Source of the DNA: DATMNR01 sp963702765
GTDB lineage: Bacteria; Chloroflexota; Ktedonobacteria; Ktedonobacterales; Ktedonobacteraceae
Direction: 5' to 3'
NCBI GenBank assembly: GCA_963702765.1
Contig: CAVPEB010000002.1
Coordinates: 1-25,057, forward strand
DNA length: 25,057 nucleotides
The position numbers and the translations under genes are program-made. The first letter of the stretch is position 1, and each line of letters opens with the position of its first letter. Under the pieces are notes generated by a model. It was not told where the DNA came from. It ran no database searches and saw only the letters and a list, made by a program, of their open reading frames with translations. This document shows, in pieces, positions 15,980 through 23,750 of this stretch.

Positions 15980-18900
15980 CTATCTATCTCCTGTTACATG
16001 AGCCTCCTCAAGCTTCATCGATAGCAAACGCGACACACTATCACCTCCCATAGAGACTCCGTAAATCACTTGAGATTCCAACATTGTCACTCGACTATGC
16101 GTAATGACGATAAATTGTGTGCGTTGAGCCAGGCGCTTCAGAATTTCACAGAAACGTATCAGGTTAGATTCGTCAAGAGCTGCATCTACCTCATCGAGTA
16201 GACAGAAAGGCGGGGGATTAATTTCTAGTAAGGCAAAAAGCAGAGCGGCAGAGACTAATGCGCGTTCTCCACCGGATAGCAGCGATAAATCTTGCACCTT
16301 CTTACCGGGAGGCTGTACAATCACGTCAACACCTGCTGGCATACTTGAGGCATGTGCGCCACTCTCCTCATTTCTCGATGTGGTCAGATCAAGGCGAGCA
16401 TGTCCGCCATTAAACAAAGTAGTAAAGTGTTCGCTGAAACGAGCATTTACTGCTTGAAATGTGATTTCGAATTGCCGGGCCATGGTGAAATCGAGTTGGC
16501 TAATAATTGTGTGTAGCTGCGATGCTGCCTGATCCATATCTGCAATTTGTGTGCAAAGGAATTCATAACGTGTTCGCGTTTCTTCGTATTGCTGAGGTGC
16601 ATCAGGATCACTACCGCCAATAGCCTTAAGACGACTACGTAGGTTATCTACTCGCCTGCGCAACTTACGTAGGGATACCTCTTCTTCCTGAGAAAGGGTC
16701 TCTATTCCATGAGAAGATTTCGTAACAGCAACTTCTTCTATTATTTCAGTTGTTTCAGAATCTTGATAGTTATTCGTTACATATCGAGAAAGCTCAGATG
16801 GATCAGTGACCCCCATCTCTTCATGTAATTGCTCTAACAAAGCATCAACCGCATCTCGCGCTTTCTGGCTGTCAAGTAGACAGCGGCGATAGCTCACCTC
16901 TAAATTTGCCATTGTAGTACGTAACTGAGTTATCTCATTTTCGAGTGTTGCTATATCGCCTTCGATTTCAGTCACCTGCATCTCGGCATCACGTAACTTT
17001 TCGGCCAGTGTATGTGTATTTTTCTGAGCTTGATCAAGTTCAGCTCTCTGTGAAGCAACAATCTGTTGTAATGACTGACGCCGCTCTTCAGATTCAGCCA
17101 TACGATTTTTGTATTGCTCCACTTGCAATTTCAAATCCTGAGCCTGTGCCTGTTGTGATTGCAATTGTTGGCGAAGCGATTTCACCTCTTGTCTTTTAAC
17201 AGCCAGCCCGGTGCGCCGCTTGTTCAAATCATCCTGTTGGCGACGATAAACGATAGTGCGCTCTTCCACTTCTCGCTGTAATTCCTCAACCAATCCCGAA
17301 ACTTCTCGTTGCGATTTCTCGTGCGCACGTACACGTTCCAGTGCTGCTTTCATTTCTTGCTCTAATCCGGCAAGTTCAGCCGACAATTGCTGCTCAACTG
17401 AAACTGCGAGTTGCAACTCAGTTTGTAAACGTTCTTGTTCCCGCTGTGTATTATTTACAATTTTGCTCAGGTCATGGAGAAGAACAGCATTTTTCTGTAA
17501 TTCTTTGTCAATCGCATTTTGTTCAACACGTCGAGCTTCCTGGTCTCGTTGTAACTTACTTATGTCAGCGTTCAACTGATCTATGAGAACTTTGTGTTCC
17601 TCTATCTGTTGAGGCAAATCATGCAGTTCACGTTCATAAGCAAGTAATCCTTGATGAGTGCCATCCTTTCCGCCTCCTCCACTCAGCCAACCGTTCAGAT
17701 GGAGAACTTCCCCATTATGAGTAACTATTTTCTGGAATGGTTGATGTTGCCCAAAACTTGGTAACGTAATGAGCATGTCGAAAAGTTTTTGGGCATTATT
17801 AAGATTATCAATGATAACTGTCCCGCTAAGAATTCTCTGAAAAAGCAGGAGATAACGCCCCTCACACTGAATGCACCTCGATGCACAACCCTGTAGATGT
17901 TCTTTTAGGGAAGGCATTTTAGCGAGTAGAAGGTTGATTAAATCATCTTCAGAATCAATTCGATTCTCGTAAGCAGACTTGATTTCCGTCTGGTTGTCAC
18001 CTTTATCCAACCAGATAACCATAGCTTTTCCTGCTTTTGATAAACTGAGGTAATCCAAACATATCTGTGCATCTTTGGATGTTTGTACTACTACACCTTG
18101 CAAATACGAACCCAATGCCGCCTCAAGTGCAATTTCCAAACCAGCAGGTGCAATTCCGAGTTGGGGCACCGGGCCAATAATTCCGCTGACCTTATCAGAT
18201 GGAGCACGCAAAAGCGCACGCACTCCATCGCTGTACCCACTAAGACTCGAACGCCAATTTTTCAGCATATTGAGCCGATCTGAAACTGTGCGACGTAGCC
18301 TCTCTGCTTCAGAGAGAGTGGATTTCAGACGTTCTATTTCTTGATGGACATCCGATATGGCTCGTACAACAACCTGCCTTCGTTGTGTAATGTGTTGCTC
18401 TTCGCTGCGTTTGCTATCAAGTTGTGCGCGTTCATCGACCAAACGAGTCTCTAAAGTGCGCAATGTCTGCTGGGTTTGGGAAATTGTTTCTCTTCGAGCA
18501 GCCAGGGTACGATTGCGCTCGCCCTGGTGCTTTTGCTGTCGTCCAAGGTCAGACTGGCTTGCTCCTAGTCGAGCCTGGATCTGGATCAATTCACTTTGGG
18601 CATTGCGCAAACGTCGTTCATCAAACTCATAATCTTTTTGCGCTTTTATGACCTGTGCTTCGTGCTCTGCCAAGGATACAGCATCAACATCTATAGCTTC
18701 ATCGGCAATGTCGCATTGTTCGGCAAGGTCAACAATTTTTTGTTGAGCAGCAATCAGTCGATCACGCAATCCTTGTTCTTCCTGTTGCTGTTCAGCTTTT
18801 TGGTGTTCAAGACCTTTGATGCGTTCCTGACTGACAGCAAGGTCGCGTTCAATTCGTTGAACAACCTGATGGGCTACATTTGAATTTTCACGCGCCTCGA

Positions 18901-19750
18901 CAATCCTGGTTTGAGCATGTTGTCGTCTGATAGCAAGAATTTCTCTTTGCTTATCAGCATTCTGAAGCAACTGCTCTATCTGCTGAACACGAAGCTCCTG
19001 TTCCTTTTCAGCAACTTCAGCATAATCTCTGTTTGTATGCAAACGGCGCAATTGTAGAGCGTACCAGGTATACAAAACCTCTTGTAATTCACTGTTTAAT
19101 TGACGAGACTCAACCGCGCGGTGCGCTTGCTCTGCAAGAGGCTCCAGCCGGGGCTCTATCTCACTGATAATATCCCGCAAGCGGTCGAGATTTTGTTCAG
19201 TCTGACGCAACCTATTTTCAGCGTCAGTACGCTGTACCTGGAATGGACGAATACCCGCAGCATCTTCAAATAGTCCTCGTCGTTCTTCTGCACGCAAGCT
19301 AAGGGCAGCGTCGATCAGACCCTGCCCAACAACAGTAGAGGAATCATGACCGATACGAGCCTGGGCCAGCAAAAGGACCACATCTTTGAGGCGGACCTTC
19401 TGCTTGTTAATGAGATATTCATTCTCACCTGAACGGTAACTACGTCTTGTAACTGTGATCTCACTATATTCTGAAGGCACCCAACCTGTACTATTATCGA
19501 TGGTTAAGGAAACCTCGGCCAAACCAAGTGGAGCCTTACCATGCCCACCAATGAAAATAATATCTTCACTCTTCTTACCGCGCAATTGCCGTATGCTTTG
19601 CTCACCCAACACCCAACGCACTGCATCGGCAACATTTGATTTGCCTGCTCCGTTCGGTCCCACTACAGCAGTAATACCTGTACTAAACTCCAGTACGGTC
19701 CGCAAGGCAAAGCTCTTAAAACCCAACATCTCCAATCGTTTTAGATACAC
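15980..19750 (-). CDS. smc: Chromosome segregation/condensin protein SMC
   Basis: 1256 aa from the GTG at 19750, where 'YLKRLEMLGFKSF' begins, the usual first residues of SMC; GGGAGGA lies 12 bases before it. A TTG at 19771 adds seven residues but has no ribosome site. Domain order: N-terminal ATPase half with Walker A GPNGAGKSN at 31-39 and 'LRGKKSEDIIF'; a long coiled coil (about 160-490); a hinge (about 500-660) with 'VSGIIGPV' and 'LHLNGWLSGGG'; a returning coiled coil (to about 1030); and the C-terminal half with signature 'LSGGERALVSAALLFAL' and Walker B 'FCLLDEVDAALDESN'. It dimerises through the hinge and, with ScpA/ScpB (not in this window), organises the chromosome. The gene is intact over 3.8 kb. 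Confidence 0.97.
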   Translation of the reverse strand: MYLKRLEMLGFKSFALRTVLEFSTGITAVVGPNGAGKSNVADAVRWVLGEQSIRQLRGKKSEDIIFIGGHGKAPLGLAEVSLTIDNSTGWVPSEYSEITVTRRSYRSGENEYLINKQKVRLKDVVLLLAQARIGHDSSTVVGQGLIDAALSLRAEERRGLFEDAAGIRPFQVQRTDAENRLRQTEQNLDRLRDIISEIEPRLEPLAEQAHRAVESRQLNSELQEVLYTWYALQLRRLHTNRDYAEVAEKEQELRVQQIEQLLQNADKQREILAIRRQHAQTRIVEARENSNVAHQVVQRIERDLAVSQERIKGLEHQKAEQQQEEQGLRDRLIAAQQKIVDLAEQCDIADEAIDVDAVSLAEHEAQVIKAQKDYEFDERRLRNAQSELIQIQARLGASQSDLGRQQKHQGERNRTLAARRETISQTQQTLRTLETRLVDERAQLDSKRSEEQHITQRRQVVVRAISDVHQEIERLKSTLSEAERLRRTVSDRLNMLKNWRSSLSGYSDGVRALLRAPSDKVSGIIGPVPQLGIAPAGLEIALEAALGSYLQGVVVQTSKDAQICLDYLSLSKAGKAMVIWLDKGDNQTEIKSAYENRIDSEDDLINLLLAKMPSLKEHLQGCASRCIQCEGRYLLLFQRILSGTVIIDNLNNAQKLFDMLITLPSFGQHQPFQKIVTHNGEVLHLNGWLSGGGGKDGTHQGLLAYERELHDLPQQIEEHKVLIDQLNADISKLQRDQEARRVEQNAIDKELQKNAVLLHDLSKIVNNTQREQERLQTELQLAVSVEQQLSAELAGLEQEMKAALERVRAHEKSQREVSGLVEELQREVEERTIVYRRQQDDLNKRRTGLAVKRQEVKSLRQQLQSQQAQAQDLKLQVEQYKNRMAESEERRQSLQQIVASQRAELDQAQKNTHTLAEKLRDAEMQVTEIEGDIATLENEITQLRTTMANLEVSYRRCLLDSQKARDAVDALLEQLHEEMGVTDPSELSRYVTNNYQDSETTEIIEEVAVTKSSHGIETLSQEEEVSLRKLRRRVDNLRSRLKAIGGSDPDAPQQYEETRTRYEFLCTQIADMDQAASQLHTIISQLDFTMARQFEITFQAVNARFSEHFTTLFNGGHARLDLTTSRNEESGAHASSMPAGVDVIVQPPGKKVQDLSLLSGGERALVSAALLFALLEINPPPFCLLDEVDAALDESNLIRFCEILKRLAQRTQFIVITHSRVTMLESQVIYGVSMGGDSVSRLLSMKLEEAHVTGDR

Positions 19751-19859
19751 AGTGTAGCCCGTTCCTCCCAATATCTAAGTTCATAATGCCACCGATGATA
19801 TCATAGAGGCGTCTATTCGTCTAGCACGGTAGAGAAGTCTAAAGAAATGGAGTTAAGAT

Positions 19860-20306
19860 TTGAAAAATGTACTCAACTTTATGCAGCGCTGGGGACTTAC
19901 CCTATTAGGCATTGTCCTCATTATGTGTGGTCTTATATATTCAGCTATTCCACAGACAACACCTTATCAAGAGATTTCAAAAGCATTCCTCGTGCACTAT
20001 CTTTCTGGTCGTGGAATTGGATATATGCAATTAGAGAAAAGCTCCTCTCTTTACATCGTCAATGAAGGCGATTATATACCCGCTTTTAGCGCCGACTACC
20101 TCAATCACGGCAACGTCCTGATCTCTTTTCTCTATCGATCAGATGAAACGACCAGCATCGATGTAAGCTCTGATAATCATGTTCATTTAGGAGGTTCAAG
20201 CCTTTCCTGTTGTGCGAATAACGTTGTATCATCAATACGGTCAGCAGCCAGTAGTATTCAGCACACAACAGTATTTGCAAAATCCAAATGGCTATTATCG
20301 ACATAA
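19860..20306 (+). CDS. Hypothetical two-TM membrane protein, N-terminal part before a frameshift
   Basis: TTG start with ATGGAG 7 bases upstream. Residues about 9-31 are a membrane anchor (WGLTLLGIVLIMCGLIYSAIP), then an extracytoplasmic region with 'GRGIGYMQLEKSSSLYIVNEGDYIPAF'. The frame reads sensibly to about codon 110 (HVHL), after which it turns into low-quality sequence and stops at 20306. One extra G at 20190-20191 would explain it: without it the reading continues as 'HLEVQAFPVVRITLYHQYGQQ' into the frame 20191-20478, giving a 205-aa protein with a second TM. I do not recognise the family. It is divergent from smc. Confidence 0.7.
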   Translation: MKNVLNFMQRWGLTLLGIVLIMCGLIYSAIPQTTPYQEISKAFLVHYLSGRGIGYMQLEKSSSLYIVNEGDYIPAFSADYLNHGNVLISFLYRSDETTSIDVSSDNHVHLGGSSLSCCANNVVSSIRSAASSIQHTTVFAKSKWLLST

Positions 20307-20478
20307 CTGGATAGTAGGGATAGCATTCTCAATTCTTGGGCTCATCTTGATTGGGATCGGGTATTTCATGACAGTGGTAAGAGGTAAGAAAAAGAAGCAA
20401 CCTTATTCTGACAACGACCCAGCAACTATTTTGGAGGCGGTGAACCAACAACCCGAGAAAGTTATCCAGCCCAAGTGA
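20191..20478 (+). CDS. Hypothetical two-TM membrane protein, C-terminal part after the frameshift
   Basis: Continuation of the protein begun at 19860. It contains a polar segment 'STQQYLQNPNGYYRHN', a membrane helix 'WIVGIAFSILGLILIGIGYF' and a basic stop-transfer segment (RGKKKKQ), then an acidic and polar cytoplasmic tail. A GTG at 20212 could be called as a start but has no ribosome site, so an independent gene is unlikely. Function unknown. Confidence 0.6.
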   Translation, partial: EVQAFPVVRITLYHQYGQQPVVFSTQQYLQNPNGYYRHNWIVGIAFSILGLILIGIGYFMTVVRGKKKKQPYSDNDPATILEAVNQQPEKVIQPK

Positions 20479-20508
20479 GCTGACTGAAAGGCAACGAGGA
20501 ATCACCAT

Positions 20509-20916
20509 ATGGTCGATGCGTCTTTAATAAAAAAACTTGGTATTAAGCCGAAACAGCGTTTCATCATTCTTAATGCTCCCGAGGAATACACCGAACAAAT
20601 CGTTCCCTTACTGCCATTAGAAGTCGAACTTGTTACGACTCCAACATCTGGGGATAAATATGATGTGGTGCTTCAGTTTGTGCGCAATAGAACAGAATTT
20701 GAAAAAGATACTCCCATTGCTATTGAGATGGTAAAACCTGGAGGCCGACTTTGGCTTTCGTATCCAAAGCAGAGTTCAAAGGTTCTAACCGATATCAACC
20801 GCGATATACTTTGGAAGATCTTTCCTAACGATGAGTGGAGACCTGTTACCCAGATATCCATCGATGAGATCTGGTCAGCGTTACGGTTCAGGCCGAAAAC
20901 TGAGGTTGGTACCTGA
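20509..20916 (+). CDS. DUF3052-like protein
   Basis: 135 aa. 'KLGIKPKQRFIILNAPEEY' opens the protein, then 'YDVVLQFVRNRTEFEKD', 'KPGGRLWLSYPKQSS', 'TDINRDILWKIF' and 'TQISIDEIWSALRFRP'. This order is that of DUF3052-type proteins, small Rossmann-like proteins of unknown role. The GGxLWLxYPK segment resembles a methyltransferase-like strand, but no SAM-binding glycine motif is present. CGAGGA lies 8 bases before the ATG. It sits 30 bases after the membrane protein gene on the same strand and ends 18 bases from the convergent formyltransferase gene. Confidence 0.8.
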   Translation: MVDASLIKKLGIKPKQRFIILNAPEEYTEQIVPLLPLEVELVTTPTSGDKYDVVLQFVRNRTEFEKDTPIAIEMVKPGGRLWLSYPKQSSKVLTDINRDILWKIFPNDEWRPVTQISIDEIWSALRFRPKTEVGT

Positions 20917-20934
20917 CTGCTTCTACAGCAAAAA

Positions 20935-21861
20935 TTACTTTACCAGTACGCTCCCTTGCTTGCACTTGACCCAAATACCTTCAGGTTCGTTATTGTCTGT
21001 AGGATTAAGGCTATAAGAAATGGCCTTTTTAATTTCAATGGTCTTATTGCCAACGAGCAAAGCAATTGGGGATTCCCAAGACTCAACGCCACAAATGAAG
21101 TTGTAGACATGCCTGGCACTCCATTCTGCAACCGGAACAACAAAATCATCGTCACTGGGAAAAGGGTGATAGTTGCTATTCAATTCATCTTGTTTTTGAA
21201 GTATAGCATCCTGATTGTACACATGCCAAACACTCTGGACTAAAAGAGTTCCACCTAGTTGTGCGATTTGTTCCTCTAAATCTGAGTAGCCAATGCCATC
21301 AGGTATCTCCATGGCTTCCTGCGCGACAATTGCACCTGAATCCAATCCTTCATCAAGCAAATGAATAGTGACACCAGTTTGCGCACCTCCCTCACGAAAT
21401 GTCCAGAATAATGGCTCTGGTCCCCGGTTTGCAGGCAATAATGACGGATGAACATTTAAACATGCAAATCGAGGAATATCAAGAATAACACGAGGTATAC
21501 GCTTTGAAAAACAAGCTACACAGATTATATCTGGTTGATAGGCCGTTAATACATTAATAGTATCCGAACTGGATAGTTGCCGAACCTTCCACACAGGTAT
21601 ATTTCGGTCCTTTGCCAGTGCTAAGATGGAGGAGTGTATAGAAGAATTCAAAACTGGCAATATATTACGAGAAATAGAAGTTTGCTCATACTTGTGAATC
21701 GCAGGCAGTTCTGTCTCCAATACTTGCTCAGATGGTATAATGACTGCACACACCTGGATACCAGCTTCTAACAAAGCATGTAAAGGGGCATACGAAAACT
21801 TACCTTGCATGCCAAAAAAGAGGACACGCGGCAGATGTGCACTTTTTGTCGTGTTTGACAT
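20935..21861 (-). CDS. Formyltransferase-fold protein (methionyl-tRNA formyltransferase-like)
   Basis: 308 aa, close to the length of Fmt. The N-terminal formyltransferase domain has the catalytic triad N136, H138 and D174 in 'LNVHPSLLPANRGPEPLFW' and 'HLLDEGLDSGAIV', the motif of enzymes using 10-formyltetrahydrofolate (Fmt, ArnA, GART). A C-terminal domain (about 215-308) corresponds to the Fmt C-terminal barrel but is weakly conserved. The N-terminus lacks the strict Fmt opening, and the gene is divergent from the YggX-like/radical SAM pair rather than beside def, so a formyl transfer to another substrate is plausible. The start at 21861 has AAGG just upstream. The neighbourhood suggests that it works with the radical SAM selenoprotein. 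Confidence 0.85.
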   Translation of the reverse strand: MSNTTKSAHLPRVLFFGMQGKFSYAPLHALLEAGIQVCAVIIPSEQVLETELPAIHKYEQTSISRNILPVLNSSIHSSILALAKDRNIPVWKVRQLSSSDTINVLTAYQPDIICVACFSKRIPRVILDIPRFACLNVHPSLLPANRGPEPLFWTFREGGAQTGVTIHLLDEGLDSGAIVAQEAMEIPDGIGYSDLEEQIAQLGGTLLVQSVWHVYNQDAILQKQDELNSNYHPFPSDDDFVVPVAEWSARHVYNFICGVESWESPIALLVGNKTIEIKKAISYSLNPTDNNEPEGIWVKCKQGSVLVK

Positions 21862-21883
21862 GAGACCTTGTTTCTTGTAGTAT
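21855..21883 (+). promoter_or_regulatory. Candidate promoter of the YggX-like/radical SAM selenoprotein unit
   Basis: TTGACA (21855-21860) and TAGTAT (21878-21883) are separated by 17 bases. The -35 box overlaps the first codons of the divergent formyltransferase gene. A TAATAT further down (21895-21900) is an alternative -10 without a good -35. Confidence 0.45.
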
Positions 21884-21926
21884 TCAACTTAGAATAATAT
21901 CGTAACTTTGACCAGGAGATTTCATC

Positions 21927-22253
21927 ATGCCACGTATGGTAATGTGTGTCAAATTAGGCCGCGAGCTTCCGGGATTGGAGAAGCCTCCTTTTCCAGGTGC
22001 ATTAGGGCAGCGTATTTATGAGCATGTTTCTCAACAGGCCTGGGATATGTGGCCCGCCCAGAGCACGCTCATCATCAATCATTATGGGCTGAACATGGCT
22101 GATCCTGAATCACGGAAGATTTTACGTGAGCAGATGGAGGAGTTCTTCTTCGGCCAGGATGCAAGTATGCCTGAAGGCTGGACCCCGGAGGAGGTTGGTG
22201 TGGGTGCTGGTCCTAGCGCCAAAGGCGGAGGCGCTCCCGCACGTAAAAAATGA
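21927..22253 (+). CDS. YggX-like Fe(II)-trafficking protein
   Basis: 108 aa. It aligns by eye with E. coli YggX: 'MPRMVMCVKLGRELPG' (Cys7, the conserved redox Cys), 'PGALGQRIYEHVSQQAWDMW', 'LIINHYGLNMADPESRKILREQMEEFFF' and 'PEGWTPEE'. YggX proteins protect Fe-S enzymes and help in iron delivery. A tail rich in Gly, Ala, Pro and Lys (about residues 91-108) is added here. AGGAG is 8 bases before the ATG. The stop codon overlaps the start of the radical SAM gene (ATGA), indicating translational coupling; a role in supplying or protecting that enzyme's 4Fe-4S cluster is a fair inference. Confidence 0.85.
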   Translation: MPRMVMCVKLGRELPGLEKPPFPGALGQRIYEHVSQQAWDMWPAQSTLIINHYGLNMADPESRKILREQMEEFFFGQDASMPEGWTPEEVGVGAGPSAKGGGAPARKK

Positions 22254-23680
22254 GGTCTCCAGGCGATATCTTGCTCATTTCTTGTTATGAACTGGGCCAT
22301 CAACCGTTTCATCTTGCCTCCTTACATAGCATGCTTCGCAAGGGAAGCTATTTTCCTGTGTCAGTTGATACAGCAGTTGAGACATTAACCGATCAATCTG
22401 TTAAACAAGCTAAGTTTGTCGCTATCTCCGTTCCGATGCACACCGCTCTTCGTTTAGGGCAACAACTCGCAAAGCGTGTTCGTGTACTCAATCCGTCGGT
22501 TCATATCTGCTTTTATGGTCTTTACGCCTCACTCAATGCGGATTACCTGCTTCAAGATTGTGCCGATTCGACTATCGGCGGCGAATACGAGATGCCTATG
22601 CTTAACCTGATCGCAAGCATTGAAAGCAACGAAGGTTCATTTATTCCAGGTGTCAACACACGCGAACAAATTAGTAATCCATGGATTCAGCGCACTTCAT
22701 TCGTAGTGCCAGAACGAAATCACCTTCCATCCCCTGATCGTTACGCTCACCTTGAACTCAATGGTGAACAGGTGATTGCCGGGTATACAGAGACAACACG
22801 AGGTTGCAAACATACATGTCTCCATTGTCCAATTACACCAATCTATAACGGACGCTTCTTTGCCATACCTGCCGATATTGTGCTGGCAGATATTCGATTA
22901 CAGGCAGAACAAGGCGTACGCCATATCACTTTTGGGGATCCTGACTTTTTCAATGGGCCGACACATGCATTGCGTATCGCACAAGCCCTCCATAATGAGT
23001 TCCCTTATATGACTTTCGATGCAACAATTAAGATTGAGCATCTACTCAAACATCGTGATCTATTGCCTAAATTTCGAGATTTCGGATGCGCTTTCATCGT
23101 TTCGGCAGTTGAATCAATCAATGATGATGTGCTTCTCCACCTTGATAAAGGGCATACAAGTGCACAGGTTACAGAAACATTTGATTTGATGGAAAAAGTA
23201 GGGATTCCCCTACGCCCATCTTTGATGCCTTTCTCTCCCTGGGAAACGCTTGAGAGCTACATATCACTGCTGAACTTTTTTGAAGAACATAAGTTGATTG
23301 AGCATGTCGATCCTGTGCATTTTTCGATTCGCTTGCTCATCCCTCCAGGCTCTGGCTTGCTTGATACGCTTGATAATAAGATGTGGTTAGGAGAACTTGA
23401 CGCTGCAGCGTACACATATCGCTGGACACATCCCGATCCACGCATGGATACTTTGCATCAAGCAGTGAGCACGTTAGTAGAAAAGGCACAGAGTGTTCGT
23501 GCTGACACTATCGAGACCTTTTTCCATATTAAGGCTTTGGCACTTGAGGCTAACGACCAGGACATGTGTGTATCATGTGCGATACGGGATTATGGAAAAG
23601 GCAAAATATTACCTCACTTGACTGAATCGTGGTTCTGCTGAGCAGAGCCTACTTCGGATCAGTTGGATCCGATTCGCTAG
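22250..23680 (+). CDS. Radical SAM selenoprotein with C-U-A-E-P tail (UGA at 23639 read as selenocysteine)
   Basis: 476 aa when the in-frame UGA (23639-23641) is read as selenocysteine; 463 aa if it is taken as stop. The N-terminal domain (about 6-125) has a Rossmann-like, B12-binding-type layout but no DxHxxG cobalamin motif. The radical SAM domain has C186, C190, C193 ('TRGCKHTCLHC'), 'ITFGDPDFFNGP' and 'SAVESINDDVL'. A CVSC pair lies near the C-terminus, followed by 'LPHLTESWFC', then UGA, then Ala-Glu-Pro and nine more residues before TAG at 23678. This matches the protein family I recall as CUAEP/CCAEP-tail radical SAM protein, where the residue before AEP is Sec or Cys. A stem-loop sits 12 nt after the UGA. 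Starts by ATGA overlap with the YggX-like gene. Substrate unknown. Confidence 0.88.
23654..23672 (+). promoter_or_regulatory. Bacterial SECIS-like stem-loop
   Basis: TCGGATC (23654-23660) pairs perfectly with GATCCGA (23666-23672) around the loop AGTTG. The stem base is 12 nt after the UGA and the loop contains G-U, similar in placement and size to the minimal upper stem-loop of E. coli fdhF, which binds SelB. It is not followed by a T run, so it is not an intrinsic terminator. Confidence 0.7.
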
Positions 23681-23750
23681 TATCATTTATTATCCGCTCT
23701 GGCTTACATACTGGAAACTCTCTACCTTATTTAAACCACCGGAGGCATTC

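Noticed and set aside
16945..19757. Several plus-strand open frames of 60-107 codons inside smc
   Set aside because: They are shadows of the intact 3.8-kb smc gene, without ribosome sites or recognisable protein features.
22250..23641. Taking the TGA at 23639 as the true end of the radical SAM gene
   Set aside because: The following codons encode Ala-Glu-Pro in frame, completing a known family tail, and a SECIS-like hairpin follows; read-through is the better model.
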